A stretch of DNA of 64,000 bases from Paraflavitalea sp966211765 (GCA_966211765.1 CBIHOV010000002.1:310001-374000); one strand, 5' to 3'; counted from the first letter of the stretch, positions 18,621 to 27,714 are shown. Notes: a model not told the origin generated them from the sequence alone. A program made the numbers and translations.

Positions 18621-18763
18621 GGGGTCTTGTTAGGGTCTTGTTATTACCAAGTTCGTACCATGTTCGCCCCTTCTTCGGGAATCCTTCGGTACTTAGCGAA
18701 GCCACCCTAAACGAATTCCGAACGAGTCCCGAACAAGACCCGAACAAAACCAAAACAAACCCC
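18621..18763. repeat. 11-bp-period inverted array (13 units in exact register)
   Basis: The 143 bases divide without gaps into 13 units of 11. Left units end in GTT or CTT (GGGGTCTTGTT, AGGGTCTTGTT, ATTACCAAGTT, CGTACCATGTT, CGCCCCTTCTT, CGGGAATCCTT, CGGTACTTAGC). The unit GAAGCCACCCT sits between. Right units read the other way (AAACGAATTCC, GAACGAGTCCC, GAACAAGACCC, GAACAAAACCA, AAACAAACCCC). GGGTCTTGTT occurs at 18622 and 18633 and, inverted, at 18732-18741. Confidence 0.8.
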
Positions 18764-19120
18764 CTCAACGGGCCATTTGTGACACACAAAGAATAACTAT
18801 TCAGTAAATCGGGGAGAACCGCCAGGCCGCACAATTTAAACCGTATTGCAGCCCATCTACGGCCCGATCTCCCATCTCCCGAATCACTAACCAGTTCAAA
18901 CAAAAACGCCCGCTAATCGCCTCTAATGCCTTTTAAAACGAAAACCCAATTTAAGCTCCCCAAAAAGGTATCTAAGCCATGCCGGGGATCGCAGTAGACC
19001 TGGTGTAATAGCCCGGGTAGTCGGGTGCTTTGGCTGGCACCTGGTTCCTGCCCTGGTGCTTGTCGCAATTGCCCCTTTAAAAAGACATTTTCACACCTGC
19101 TCGATGCTGTTTCATGGCAG
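18764..19120. other. Rest of a 626-bp gene-free gap
   Basis: No believable reading frame, RNA fold or repeat was recognised between the 11-bp array and the VOC promoter. The stretch may hold decayed sequence. It is the largest gene-free gap in the window apart from RNase P. Confidence 0.5.
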
Positions 19121-19128
19121 TAAGTTTG
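19121..19128 (+). promoter_or_regulatory. -7 element TAAGTTTG upstream of the VOC gene
   Basis: Exact TAnnTTTG, 28 bases before the ATG at 19157. Confidence 0.55.
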
Positions 19129-19156
19129 TGTTTACAAAAACAAAAAACGAATAGTC

Positions 19157-19645
19157 ATGAGTCAGAACGAAAAAAAACTTGTCACCTGCCTGTGGTATGA
19201 CAACAAGGCCGAAGAAGCCATACAATTTTATAAGTCCATTTTCAAAGACAACCTGCAGCAAGGTGATGTGCTGCTGTGGGGTGATGAAGGTCATGGAGCC
19301 AAAGGTTCTGTATTGACCTCAACCTTCTACCTGTATGGACAGGAGTTCCTCGCCCTGAATGGAGGCCCTGAGTTCAAATTCACGGAGGCTGTTTCAATAT
19401 GTGTGAATACTGATACCCAGGAAGAAACTGATGAATTGTGGGAAAAGCTCTCCAAAGGGGGAGAAAAAAGTCAGTGTGGCTGGCTGAAAGACAAGTTTGG
19501 TCTGTCCTGGCAGGTTACACCACGCCTTTTACCCAGGCTGTTAATGGATAAAAACCAAAAGAAAGCCGATCGTGTGATGAAGGCCATGATGGGAATGAGT
19601 AAGATCGTTATTAAAGACTTACAGGCCGCCTACGATAACGCATAA
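19157..19645 (+). CDS. VOC-family protein (PhnB/3-dmu-9_3-mt-like)
   Basis: A 162-residue vicinal-oxygen-chelate fold protein: KLVTCLWYDNKAEEAIQFYKSIF at the start, FLALNGGPEFKFTEAVSICVNTDTQEETDELWEKLSKGG in the middle and CGWLKDKFGLSWQVTPR at the end, all typical of the PhnB-like group. The reaction is unknown. It is monocistronic, with its own promoter and strong terminator. Confidence 0.9.
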   Translation: MSQNEKKLVTCLWYDNKAEEAIQFYKSIFKDNLQQGDVLLWGDEGHGAKGSVLTSTFYLYGQEFLALNGGPEFKFTEAVSICVNTDTQEETDELWEKLSKGGEKSQCGWLKDKFGLSWQVTPRLLPRLLMDKNQKKADRVMKAMMGMSKIVIKDLQAAYDNA

Positions 19646-19666
19646 AGAAGGCATTGACCTATAGGA

Positions 19667-19704
19667 ACACCCTGTGTGGATAACCGCACAGGGTGTGTTT
19701 TTTT
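19667..19704 (+). terminator. Rho-independent terminator of the VOC gene
   Basis: A perfect 10-bp stem (19667-19676 with 19687-19696) followed by eight T residues. Confidence 0.92.
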
Positions 19705-19762
19705 ACAGATTGCCCTGCATGGTGAATAAATAAACTAATTTAGTGAGCAATCAACCCATTGT

Positions 19763-20827
19763 ATGTCCCCAAAACTCTTGCTAATTGTTATTGCTTCCCT
19801 TATTGTTACCCATAGTTATTGCCAGGATAATAATACTGAAATAAGGAAATCTGTCGCCTCATTTGTGGACGGCCTTACCCCTCTGCAAAAAAAGCGGGCA
19901 CTGGTTGGTTTTGCTGATACGATGCGCACAGAATGGAATAACCTGCCAGTGGGCTTGCGGGCCCGGGTAGGCATTAATATCGGCAGCCTTACTGATGTAC
20001 AAAGAAAATCATTACACCGTATCCTATCTGCTGCTTTAAGTTCACAAGGATACCTGAAAGCCACAGGCGTGATGCATATGGACAACCTGCTGAATATGTA
20101 TTATGATACTTTGCTACAGCGCAAAGAGATCAATGAAGACCTGCACAGCAGGATGCGGGCGCTGCAATGGAGCCATAAGCAATTTTACCTGGCCATTTTC
20201 AATCTTCCTTCAGATAGTATCTGGGGTTTCAAGCTGGAAGGCCATCACCTTTCACTGAACTTTACCTTCCACCAGCAACAGCTGGCCGTTACGCCCTTTT
20301 TCATTGGCAGCGACCCTGCTGAATATGGCATTTCAGATTATGCCGGCTGGCGCATATTGGGGCAGGAAGAAGACTTAGGCGTTAAACTGATCCATTTACT
20401 GTCACCGGCGCAACAGCAGAAAGCTACCCTGAGCCAGGCAGTGCCGGGAGATATCATCACGGCTGCCGAGAGTGGTAAACGCCTGATCGATTACTGGGGC
20501 CTGCAAGGCAGCGCCATGAATAAACAGCAACAAGAGGTATTGAAGCAGATCATCCGGGAATTTGTATTCAACATGGAATATGAAAAAGCTACGGTAGAAT
20601 ATGATAAGATCATAAAAGCCGGAATTGACAAAGTTCACTTTGGCTGGATCGGCCCGTATGATGAACACAAGGCGCATTATTTTGTGCTCAATGGTCCTAC
20701 CTTCCTGATAGAGTTTGACAACAGCGGATTTAACCATGAAGGCAACCATATCCATGCCATCTGGCGGGAGAAGAACAACGAATTTGGCGGGGATGTTTTA
20801 AAGAAACATTACCAGGCTTCGCATTAA
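19763..20827 (+). CDS. DUF3500 domain-containing secreted protein
   Basis: A 354-residue protein with a signal peptide (LLLIVIASLIVTHSYCQ). The DUF3500 body is clear: WGFKLEGHHLSLNFTF, TPFFIGSDPAEY, HYFVLNGPTFLIEFDN, and HIHAIWREKNNEFGGDVLKKHY at the end. The many His and acidic residues suggest a metal site (inference); the function is not known. Confidence 0.9.
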   Translation: MSPKLLLIVIASLIVTHSYCQDNNTEIRKSVASFVDGLTPLQKKRALVGFADTMRTEWNNLPVGLRARVGINIGSLTDVQRKSLHRILSAALSSQGYLKATGVMHMDNLLNMYYDTLLQRKEINEDLHSRMRALQWSHKQFYLAIFNLPSDSIWGFKLEGHHLSLNFTFHQQQLAVTPFFIGSDPAEYGISDYAGWRILGQEEDLGVKLIHLLSPAQQQKATLSQAVPGDIITAAESGKRLIDYWGLQGSAMNKQQQEVLKQIIREFVFNMEYEKATVEYDKIIKAGIDKVHFGWIGPYDEHKAHYFVLNGPTFLIEFDNSGFNHEGNHIHAIWREKNNEFGGDVLKKHYQASH

Positions 20828-20998
20828 CACAATACATTGCTATTTCACTATTCAGCGTAAAAAACAGGCGGTTCATCTGCTTTTCCGGCAATTAGACGCT
20901 TCTTAACAGAACGCTAATTATAATCACACTTATTATTGCCCCGTTATCCTGCCTGCGGCAAGCAATATTCAACCATAGTGAAATTATCAACCCCACCC

Positions 20999-21604
20999 AT
21001 GCCATCAAAATTATTCGTTACACTCCTGCTCCTTATCAAGGGGCTATTCTGTTGTGCACAGGAAGAGCCGGTCACCGACATTACCGATATTACCAAGGTC
21101 ACCATTCTAAGTCCTGGCTTTGGCTATGAAAAGCGGATAGCCAGGTACCAATCACTCTATCTGCAAGGATTTTTCAGTCCCTCAGCAGGACTGGGATATT
21201 CATCCAGTCAAGGGTTTGATTCTCATTTCTACCTTGAACCTACGCTATCGCTTGAATACCGGTATTATTACAATTTCCGCAGGCGGCAGGAACGCGGCAA
21301 GCGGGTGGCCATGAACACCCTGAATTATATAGCGCCTTTTGTCAGAAGCGGTTTCCCGAAAAGGTATTATAACACTTCGTCCGGTGAGGTAAAAAAGGAG
21401 CGCAGGGCAGTGTTTGCCACCGGCGCTACGATCGGCCTGCAACGCAATTTCAAAAGCCGCTTCAGCCTGGATATGAATATAGGTTTTGGTTATAGAATTG
21501 AAGGAAAATACACAGACAATTATGGATCGGGCCAAATCAACAACAGTCAATTCTATTTTCCCGGCCGTCTCAGCTTTGGCATCTGGCTCAACAAACGTAA
21601 GTAG
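20999..21604 (+). CDS. Hypothetical outer-membrane beta-barrel protein
   Basis: About 201 residues with a signal peptide (SKLFVTLLLLIKGLFCCAQ) and then strands rich in alternating aromatic residues (YQSLYLQGFFSP, PTLSLEYRYYYNF, SLDMNIGFGYRIEGKY) ending in LSFGIWLNKRK. A GTG at 20978 is a possible earlier start. No named family is recognised. It lies 171 bases after DUF3500 in the same direction. Confidence 0.7.
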   Translation: MPSKLFVTLLLLIKGLFCCAQEEPVTDITDITKVTILSPGFGYEKRIARYQSLYLQGFFSPSAGLGYSSSQGFDSHFYLEPTLSLEYRYYYNFRRRQERGKRVAMNTLNYIAPFVRSGFPKRYYNTSSGEVKKERRAVFATGATIGLQRNFKSRFSLDMNIGFGYRIEGKYTDNYGSGQINNSQFYFPGRLSFGIWLNKRK

Positions 21605-21640
21605 ACGGTTGAAGTGCGCAGGCACTTAGAAAAGAGCCAT

Positions 21641-21664
21641 CCCCGTGCAACCGGTTGCACGGGG
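21641..21664. repeat. 24-bp perfect palindrome
   Basis: CCCCGTGCAACC followed directly by its exact complement, with no spacer. There is no T tract on either side, so it is not a standard terminator. It lies 36 bases after the barrel gene and 53 before the sulfatase. Confidence 0.8.
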
Positions 21665-21673
21665 ACCAGTGAG

Positions 21674-21705
21674 AGACAATGATCAAAAAATGAATATCAT
21701 TGTCT
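21674..21705 (+). promoter_or_regulatory. 10-bp inverted repeat just before the sulfatase start
   Basis: AGACAATGAT (21674-21683) and its complement (21696-21705), 12-base loop. The right arm ends 11 bases before the ATG, next to where the ribosome binds, so the stem could be an operator or a translation-blocking hairpin (inference). Confidence 0.5.
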
Positions 21706-21716
21706 AAATTACCGGG

Positions 21717-23222
21717 ATGAAAAAAACAGGCTTGCTCCTATTGTTCAGTATTGGTGTAGTGTTGGGTTCTATAGCTCAACAAAAGCCCAATGTGATCTAT
21801 ATCTATGCAGATGACCTGGGCTATGGCGACCTGAGCTGTTATGGCGCCACAAAGCTACATACTCCCCATCTTGATCAACTGGCCAAACAAGGTATCCGGC
21901 TTACCAACGCCCATACTACCTCTGCCACCTGTACCCCTTCGCGTTATGCATTGATGACGGGGCAATATCCCTGGAAAAGAAATGGAACAGGTATTTTACC
22001 CGGAGATGCCGCCCTGATCATCCCTACTGATAAGATCACTTTACCCAAAGTGTTTAAACAGGCAGGTTATGCCACGGGCATTGTAGGTAAATGGCACCTG
22101 GGGTTGGGAGATAAAACCGCCAAAGACTGGAACATCGATATAAAGCCCGGTCCTAATGAGGTAGGCTTTGACTATTCCTTTATTTTCCCCGCCACTGCCG
22201 ACAGGGTACCCACAGTATTCCTGGAAAATCACCGGGTAGTTGGCCTGGATACTACTGATCCCATCGTAGTTGACTATCAAAAAAAGGTAGGCACTGATCC
22301 TACCGGCAAGGAGCATCCTGAGCTGTTGAAGATGCAGTCTTCCCCTGGCCAGGGCCACGACAATACCATTGTAAATGGCATTGGCCGGATTGGCTATATG
22401 AGTGGAGGTAACCGGAGCCGCTGGGTAGATGAAGAAGTATCGCTCACCTTTTTGCACCAGGCTACACAATTCATAGCCGATCATCAGAAGGCGCCTTTCT
22501 TTCTCTATTATTCACTCACGGAACCACATGTACCGCGCATGCCTGCCACCCAATTCAAAGGCAGGAGCGGGCTTGGCTATCGTGGAGATGCCATCCTGCA
22601 AATAGACTGGACCATCGGCCAACTGATCAACCAACTGAAGGCATCAGGTCTTGAAAAAAATACGCTCATCATTTTTACCAGCGACAATGGCCCTGTATTG
22701 GATGACGGTTACCAGGATGGCGCCGTGACGATGCTGCAGGGGCATACGCCCGCAGGCCCCTTGCGGGGTGGAAAATACAGTGCGCTGGAAGCGGGCACAC
22801 GTGTACCTTTTATTCTAAGCTGGCCCGGCCAGGTAAAAGCACAGGTATCCAATGCGCTGGTATGCCAGATGGATCTGCTGGCATCTTTTGCACAGCTGCT
22901 GAAGCAACCCATTCCGACCGGCCAGGCCATGGACAGTGAAAACCTGCTGGCTGCCTTTACAGGCAAAGATCAAAAAGGAAGGTCCGTATTGATAGAGCAG
23001 GGCATGCGGGATGCCACCGCTATTATTAAAGATGGATGGAAATATATTCAACCCCATACAGGGGCTGCTTATATGAAAGAGGTAGGTATAGAATCGGGCA
23101 ATTCACCGGAGCCGCAATTGTATCACTTAACCGAAGACATCGGAGAAAAGCGCAATGTAGCCAGCCAATACCCGGATAAAGTAAAAGAACTGGAGGCCTT
23201 ACTACAAAAAATGAAGCAGTAA
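21717..23222 (+). CDS. Sulfatase (formylglycine-dependent, Cys type)
   Basis: A 501-residue exported arylsulfatase-family enzyme that removes sulfate esters, typically from polysaccharides. After the signal peptide come VIYIYADDLGYGDLSCYG (metal-binding Asp pair), C72-T-P-S-R-Y-A-L-M-T-G (C72 becomes formylglycine; the R follows), GKWHLG, and IIFTSDNGPV (second metal pair). TEPHVPRM holds further active-site residues. No formylglycine-generating enzyme lies in the window, so activation depends on a distant gene. The substrate is unknown. Confidence 0.95.
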   Translation: MKKTGLLLLFSIGVVLGSIAQQKPNVIYIYADDLGYGDLSCYGATKLHTPHLDQLAKQGIRLTNAHTTSATCTPSRYALMTGQYPWKRNGTGILPGDAALIIPTDKITLPKVFKQAGYATGIVGKWHLGLGDKTAKDWNIDIKPGPNEVGFDYSFIFPATADRVPTVFLENHRVVGLDTTDPIVVDYQKKVGTDPTGKEHPELLKMQSSPGQGHDNTIVNGIGRIGYMSGGNRSRWVDEEVSLTFLHQATQFIADHQKAPFFLYYSLTEPHVPRMPATQFKGRSGLGYRGDAILQIDWTIGQLINQLKASGLEKNTLIIFTSDNGPVLDDGYQDGAVTMLQGHTPAGPLRGGKYSALEAGTRVPFILSWPGQVKAQVSNALVCQMDLLASFAQLLKQPIPTGQAMDSENLLAAFTGKDQKGRSVLIEQGMRDATAIIKDGWKYIQPHTGAAYMKEVGIESGNSPEPQLYHLTEDIGEKRNVASQYPDKVKELEALLQKMKQ

Positions 23223-23275
23223 CCTGTTGGTCACTGCTTCGGTATTAGTTTATCGCAATGAAGGGTGGCCTTCTG

Positions 23276-25339
23276 CTATGATTTCTTGCGTTTACCGCCC
23301 TTACCCCTTTTGGGAATAGGATAGGATGGTTTTTGAAGACCAGCCTCTACTTTATCATCTCCTGCGGTAGCGGTGATCACCCACTCGTAATCCAGCTGGC
23401 GCTTGGTAAGATTGGCTGCGATCACTTTGATACGTACTTTATCGCCCATCCTGAACTTACGGCCACTGCGCATGCCAGCCAGGCTGTAATCGCCTTCTAT
23501 GAGGCGGAAATCATCGTATTCCAACAGGCTGTTGATGCTTACCAGGCCTTCGCATTTGTGTTCGATGGTCTCTACCCAGAATCCAAAGGCAGCTACACCA
23601 CTGATGACGCCTTCAAACTCATCGCCCAGGAAGTTCTGCATGTACTCTACCTGCTTGTATTTATTGGCAGCTCTTTCAGATTCCATGGCACTGCGTTCTT
23701 TTTCGCTGCAGTGTTTGCATTTCTGCTCCATCTTTTTATCGGGCTCGATCTTTTCATTGAGGATATCAAACAACACGCGGTGCACCATTACATCGGGGTA
23801 ACGGCGAATGGGTGAAGTAAAGTGGCAGTATTGTTTAAAGCCCAATCCATAGTGACCGATATTCTCGGCTGTATACACGGCTTTAGCCATCGTACGGATA
23901 CCCAGCTGTTCCAGCACATGTTGCTCGGGCTTGCCCTGCACATCTTTCAGCATCTGGTTGAAAGACCTGGCAATGCCATCGGGTGATTTGGTATCAAACT
24001 CGTGGCCGTATTTACGGGCAAAAGCGGCAAAGGGTTCCAGCTTCTTTTCATCGGGGGTATCGTGCACCCGGTATGGGAAGGGTATCTCTTTTTTATTGAA
24101 CTTGATCTTAGCAACGCTTTCTGCTACAGTACGGTTGGCCAGCAACATGAACTCCTCCACCAGTTGATGGGCTTCCTTGCTTTCTTTGATCATGATGCCA
24201 ATAGGCTTTCCTTTCTCGTCCAGTTTGAAGCGTACTTCCTGGGAAGAGAAATTAATGGCGCCTTTCTTAAACCGCGTTTTGCGGAACTTCTGGGCCAGGT
24301 TATTGAGGATAAGTACTTCATCCTTGTACAAACCTTCTTCCTGCTCAATGATCTCCTGTACCTGCTCGTAGGTGAACCGGTGATCGGAGTGAATAATTGT
24401 TTTGCCCAGCCAATGTTGTTTCACATCGCCTTTGTCGGTGATCTGGAAGATCGCTGAAAAGGTGAGCTTGTCTTCTTTGGGACGCAGGGAGCACAATTCG
24501 TTGGATATCCTCTCGGGCAGCATGGGCAACACCCTGTCTGGCAGGTATACGGAAGTAGCTCTTTCATAGGCTTCCTTGTCCAGTGCGGTCTCCGGTTCTA
24601 CATAATAGCTTACATCGGCAATGTGCACGCCGATCTCATAGTTACCATTCTTCAGTATGCGGAAAGAGATGGCATCATCAAAATCTTTGGCGTCTACGGG
24701 ATCGATGGTGAAGGTGAGTGTTTCACGTACATCCTTGCGGTTGTTTATTTCCGCCTGGGGGATGATATCTGGTATACGGGCTGTTTCTTCCAGTACATCA
24801 TCAGAAAAGGTCAATGGAAACCCATTCTGCATGAGGATCTCCTTCATGGCGATGTCATTGTCATCACCAGCTTGCATCACCTGTACAACTTCGCCTACAG
24901 GCTTTTTGTTGGGCTGCCATTCCACTATCCGAACGATCACCCGGTCTTTATCCTTCGCCTCATTGAGGCTGGTGAGGGGCACAAATATATCGGGCATGGG
25001 CTTGTCTACATCAGCAATGAAAAACGCAAAGGTCTTTCCTACTTCTATTCTACCCATGAACTGAGTTTGCTTACGCTGCACTACTTCCACGATCTTTCCC
25101 TGCTGGCGGCTACTTTGCCGTCCGCCGGTATTGACCACTCTTACACGCACCGTATCTCCATGGAGGGCCGTATTAAAATCGCCGGGGCGTACCAGTATAT
25201 CACCGGCACTATTGGGTACGATCACGTATCCTACTCCGGAACGTGTGATATCCAATACACCTTTCAGGGAATCCTGATCAGTAAACCCTTTTTTCTTCTT
25301 AGTCTTGTCCTTACTCTTCTTTGATTGTTTCTTACTCAT
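23276..25339 (-). CDS. rnr: Ribonuclease R
   Basis: A processive 3'-5' exoribonuclease that degrades structured RNA and rRNA. At 687 residues: cold-shock domains (about 20-190), catalytic RNB domain with TIDPVDAKDFDDAISF (the four Asp residues) and HYGLGFKQYCHFTSPIRRYPD, then an S1 domain (EFEGVISGVAAFGFWVE) and a Lys-rich tail (PKRGKGGKRKKS). The start MSKKQSKKSKDKTKKKKG is also very basic. It lies nine bases after lpxK and is the last gene of the bioD-fcl-lpxK-rnr operon. Confidence 0.96.
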   Translation of the reverse strand: MSKKQSKKSKDKTKKKKGFTDQDSLKGVLDITRSGVGYVIVPNSAGDILVRPGDFNTALHGDTVRVRVVNTGGRQSSRQQGKIVEVVQRKQTQFMGRIEVGKTFAFFIADVDKPMPDIFVPLTSLNEAKDKDRVIVRIVEWQPNKKPVGEVVQVMQAGDDNDIAMKEILMQNGFPLTFSDDVLEETARIPDIIPQAEINNRKDVRETLTFTIDPVDAKDFDDAISFRILKNGNYEIGVHIADVSYYVEPETALDKEAYERATSVYLPDRVLPMLPERISNELCSLRPKEDKLTFSAIFQITDKGDVKQHWLGKTIIHSDHRFTYEQVQEIIEQEEGLYKDEVLILNNLAQKFRKTRFKKGAINFSSQEVRFKLDEKGKPIGIMIKESKEAHQLVEEFMLLANRTVAESVAKIKFNKKEIPFPYRVHDTPDEKKLEPFAAFARKYGHEFDTKSPDGIARSFNQMLKDVQGKPEQHVLEQLGIRTMAKAVYTAENIGHYGLGFKQYCHFTSPIRRYPDVMVHRVLFDILNEKIEPDKKMEQKCKHCSEKERSAMESERAANKYKQVEYMQNFLGDEFEGVISGVAAFGFWVETIEHKCEGLVSINSLLEYDDFRLIEGDYSLAGMRSGRKFRMGDKVRIKVIAANLTKRQLDYEWVITATAGDDKVEAGLQKPSYPIPKRGKGGKRKKS

Positions 25340-25348
25340 CGCAAGTTT

Positions 25349-26425
25349 TTAAGGCCTGAATGTAAATTCCTTAATGAATTTAGTGATTAAATCACTAAAT
25401 ACCTGTTCTTCGTTGAAAAGGAACTGCACTTCTATCGGAATTACATACACAGGCAATTCTTTTAATTGTTGTTCAAATTTTACCAACCGTACAGCATCTT
25501 TTTCGGTGGTGAGAATGATCTTGTTGGTGGTTTGCATGTTGTCAAACCTTTTTACGATCTCTTTTAAATCATCAATGGAGAAAATGTGATGATCGCTGTA
25601 CGGGATCTCATAGTAGGTTTTAGATACTTCCTGCAGGTACCTTTTGAGGGGGGCAGGATTGGCAATGCCGCTTACCAGTAATACTTCCATGGAATCGTTC
25701 ACCTGCAACTCATTCCGGAGAAGAATATGGTAAGGAATGCCATACCGGATGGCAGAAAAAAATACGTGCTGGTGTGGCAGGGGTCGTATTTCTTCCAGGA
25801 TGATATTTCTTTCTTCTGCAGAAAGATCAGGCCGGCATTTGGTAACCACGAGTATATCGGCCCTTTTATAGCTGTTCTTCTCGTCACGCAGGTCGCCGGT
25901 GGGCAGAAACCAGTCGCGGGTAAATAAATTGCTATAATCTGTGAGTACAATATTAAGTCCTGCTTTCACAGTACGGTGCTGGAAAGCATCGTCCAGCACG
26001 ATCACCTTTGTACCGGGCCTATCATGGAGCAGTTGGGGGATGGCCACTACCCGCTCCTCTCCCACGGCAATGCTCACATCCGGGAATTTGAGGTGGAACT
26101 GCATGGGTTCATCCCCTATTTCCAGAGCTGTGGTACCAGTACCGGCCAGGGCATACCCCCTGGTTTTACGCTTGTATCCCCTGCTTAATACGGCTACTTC
26201 CATATGGCTTTGGAGGATCTTCAGCAAAAACTCTACCATGGGGGATTTGCCGGTACCTCCGGCCGACAGATTACCTACGCAAATAACAGGCAGGTTGAAG
26301 GAGGAAGATTTAAGAATATTCTTATCAAACAACCTGTTGCGCAACCAAATTACAGCGCCGTAAACCAGTGAAAGAGGGAATAATAATATTCGTATAGGCC
26401 GTAGCAGTGGAGCGTTAAAATTCAT
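25349..26425 (-). CDS. lpxK: Tetraacyldisaccharide 4'-kinase
   Basis: Phosphorylates the lipid A precursor at the 4' position at the inner membrane. It has 358 residues: an N-terminal membrane helix (about 10-28), Walker A in GNLSAGGTGKSP (51-62), SRGYKRKTRGY (about 80-90) and DDAFQHR (about 143-149), all lipid A kinase marks. The start overlaps the end of the formyl-THF ligase gene by 11 bases, and the stop is nine bases before rnr. Confidence 0.96.
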   Translation of the reverse strand: MNFNAPLLRPIRILLFPLSLVYGAVIWLRNRLFDKNILKSSSFNLPVICVGNLSAGGTGKSPMVEFLLKILQSHMEVAVLSRGYKRKTRGYALAGTGTTALEIGDEPMQFHLKFPDVSIAVGEERVVAIPQLLHDRPGTKVIVLDDAFQHRTVKAGLNIVLTDYSNLFTRDWFLPTGDLRDEKNSYKRADILVVTKCRPDLSAEERNIILEEIRPLPHQHVFFSAIRYGIPYHILLRNELQVNDSMEVLLVSGIANPAPLKRYLQEVSKTYYEIPYSDHHIFSIDDLKEIVKRFDNMQTTNKIILTTEKDAVRLVKFEQQLKELPVYVIPIEVQFLFNEEQVFSDLITKFIKEFTFRP

Positions 26426-26984
26426 AATTACGATACGGTGTGATACAAAAGTTTAAAGGTACATCAAATTGGTTGATGTCTTCGATGCCCCGTACGGCTT
26501 CAAAAAAGGAGAACCCAACGCGAATGATATCGTGTCGGCAACGGGCGAGGTAACGGTCATAATACCCTTTGCCATAGCCTATGCGATAGCCTTTTTCATC
26601 AAAAGCCACGAGGGGAACAAATATCACATCCAGCATTTCGGGCTCTATAATATGGCCACTGATGGGCTCCAGTACATTGAACCGGTTCTTGACAAACAGT
26701 CCTCCCCTTTGTACCAGTGAAGCGTCCATTTCGGAAGAATGTTCTTCAATACGGGGCCAGGCTGTTTGCATGGAAGGGTTTTGCTGCTTGAGCATGTCTT
26801 CACAAACAGATACATCGAATTCACGCCTTGCCAGGAGGGGTGAATAAGACATGAGGAATTTAACAGGTGGGAAGGATAACTTCTTAAAGTTAAACGCCAT
26901 GAGGGCGGTTTGTTGCTGGAGATCTTCTTCGGGAATGTCCATCCTGCGTTGCAGGTAGTCTTTTCGAACGGTTTTTTTTATCAT
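26415..26984 (-). CDS. 5-formyltetrahydrofolate cyclo-ligase
   Basis: Converts 5-formyl-THF to 5,10-methenyl-THF with ATP. The ATG at 26984 gives 189 residues, the usual length, beginning IKKTVRKDYLQRR with the basic ATP-binding start. The key motif is RIGYGKGYYDRYL (about 132-144). The start forms an ATGA overlap with the bioD stop. A longer open frame upstream runs antisense-free through bioD and is not used. Confidence 0.94.
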   Translation of the reverse strand: MIKKTVRKDYLQRRMDIPEEDLQQQTALMAFNFKKLSFPPVKFLMSYSPLLARREFDVSVCEDMLKQQNPSMQTAWPRIEEHSSEMDASLVQRGGLFVKNRFNVLEPISGHIIEPEMLDVIFVPLVAFDEKGYRIGYGKGYYDRYLARCRHDIIRVGFSFFEAVRGIEDINQFDVPLNFCITPYRNYEF

Positions 26985-27610
26985 AGAAATCCTTTCAGTC
27001 GCTTTTGAAGGGTGGCCGCTTGCGCCTCGATAAATTTTCCGTCTGCTGCTTTCGTATAAGGTACAGATGCTATTAGTGGGTAGTTGGTCCAACCTACGAT
27101 CTCTTCTTCATAGTGAAGATACTGGTCATTGAATATCCACCCCATTACCGGCAAATTCATCTCCCTGCACACACGGGCGGTTAACAATGAATGGTTAATA
27201 CTCCCCAGGTAATTGCGACTTACCAAAATCACTTTAGCGCCCAGGGCCTTAACAAGGTCTGCCACAAATTCCGATCCGTTTAACGGGACCAATAATCCTC
27301 CGGCACCTTCGATGATCAAATTACGACTAATTGGCGGAACCTGATCACAAATTTTTTGAATAGAAATAGTGATGCCTTCCTCCCTGGCGGCTATATGCGG
27401 GGATGCGGGCATCTTCAGTTTGTATACTTCGGGATGTATCACGGATGCAGTGCCCGTTAGCGTATTGTGTACATATTCACTATCGGTGCCCTCCTCATAG
27501 CCTGCCTGAATGGGCTTCCAATAATCGGCCTCCAGGGCTTTGGCGAGTATGGCGGAGATGAGGGTCTTACCAATGCCGGTTCCAATACCGGTAACGAAGA
27601 TCTTGTTCAT
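26981..27610 (-). CDS. bioD: Dethiobiotin synthase
   Basis: Forms the ureido ring of biotin from DAPA, CO2 and ATP. It has 209 residues. The P-loop is GIGTGIGKT (7-15), with Gly where many homologues have Asp. WKPIQAGY (31-38), IEGAGGLLVPLNG (about 101-113) and VSRNYLGSINHSLLT match the family. No other biotin gene is in the window. The stop is coupled to the next gene by a 4-base ATGA overlap. Confidence 0.95.
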   Translation of the reverse strand: MNKIFVTGIGTGIGKTLISAILAKALEADYWKPIQAGYEEGTDSEYVHNTLTGTASVIHPEVYKLKMPASPHIAAREEGITISIQKICDQVPPISRNLIIEGAGGLLVPLNGSEFVADLVKALGAKVILVSRNYLGSINHSLLTARVCREMNLPVMGWIFNDQYLHYEEEIVGWTNYPLIASVPYTKAADGKFIEAQAATLQKRLKGFL

Positions 27611-27613
27611 GGG

Positions 27614-27714
27614 ATAGCTTTTAGGATTTAGCTATTAGGTATTAGCTGTTAGCCTTTAGCTATTAGCCATGGGCGAAGCAAACGCGCTAACACCTAATAC
27701 CTAACAGCCAACAC
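27614..27714. repeat. 7-bp tandem array with inverted second arm (TTAGCNN family)
   Basis: Eight heptamers in exact register from 27614 (ATAGCTT, TTAGGAT, TTAGCTA, TTAGGTA, TTAGCTG, TTAGCCT, TTAGCTA, TTAGCCA), a 17-base centre, then four inverted heptamers from 27687 (CTAACAC, CTAATAC, CTAACAG, CCAACAC). Bases 27632-27652 match the complement of 27687-27707 at 19 of 21 positions, so a long stem can form. It fills the whole gap between rsmD and bioD. Confidence 0.85.

Noticed and set aside
18616..18903. A 95-codon minus-strand frame
   Set aside because: It runs through the 11-bp array, whose period is not a multiple of three, and the protein has no family-like features.
24623..25324. A 233-codon plus-strand frame
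   Set aside because: It is antisense to rnr and has no recognisable domain.
26985..27092. N-terminal extension of the 5-formyl-THF cyclo-ligase
   Set aside because: It would overlap bioD by over 100 bases; the ATG at 26984 gives the normal length and a classic ATGA overlap.
27614..27714. CRISPR array
   Set aside because: Units are only 7 bases with no spacers, and no cas gene is near.
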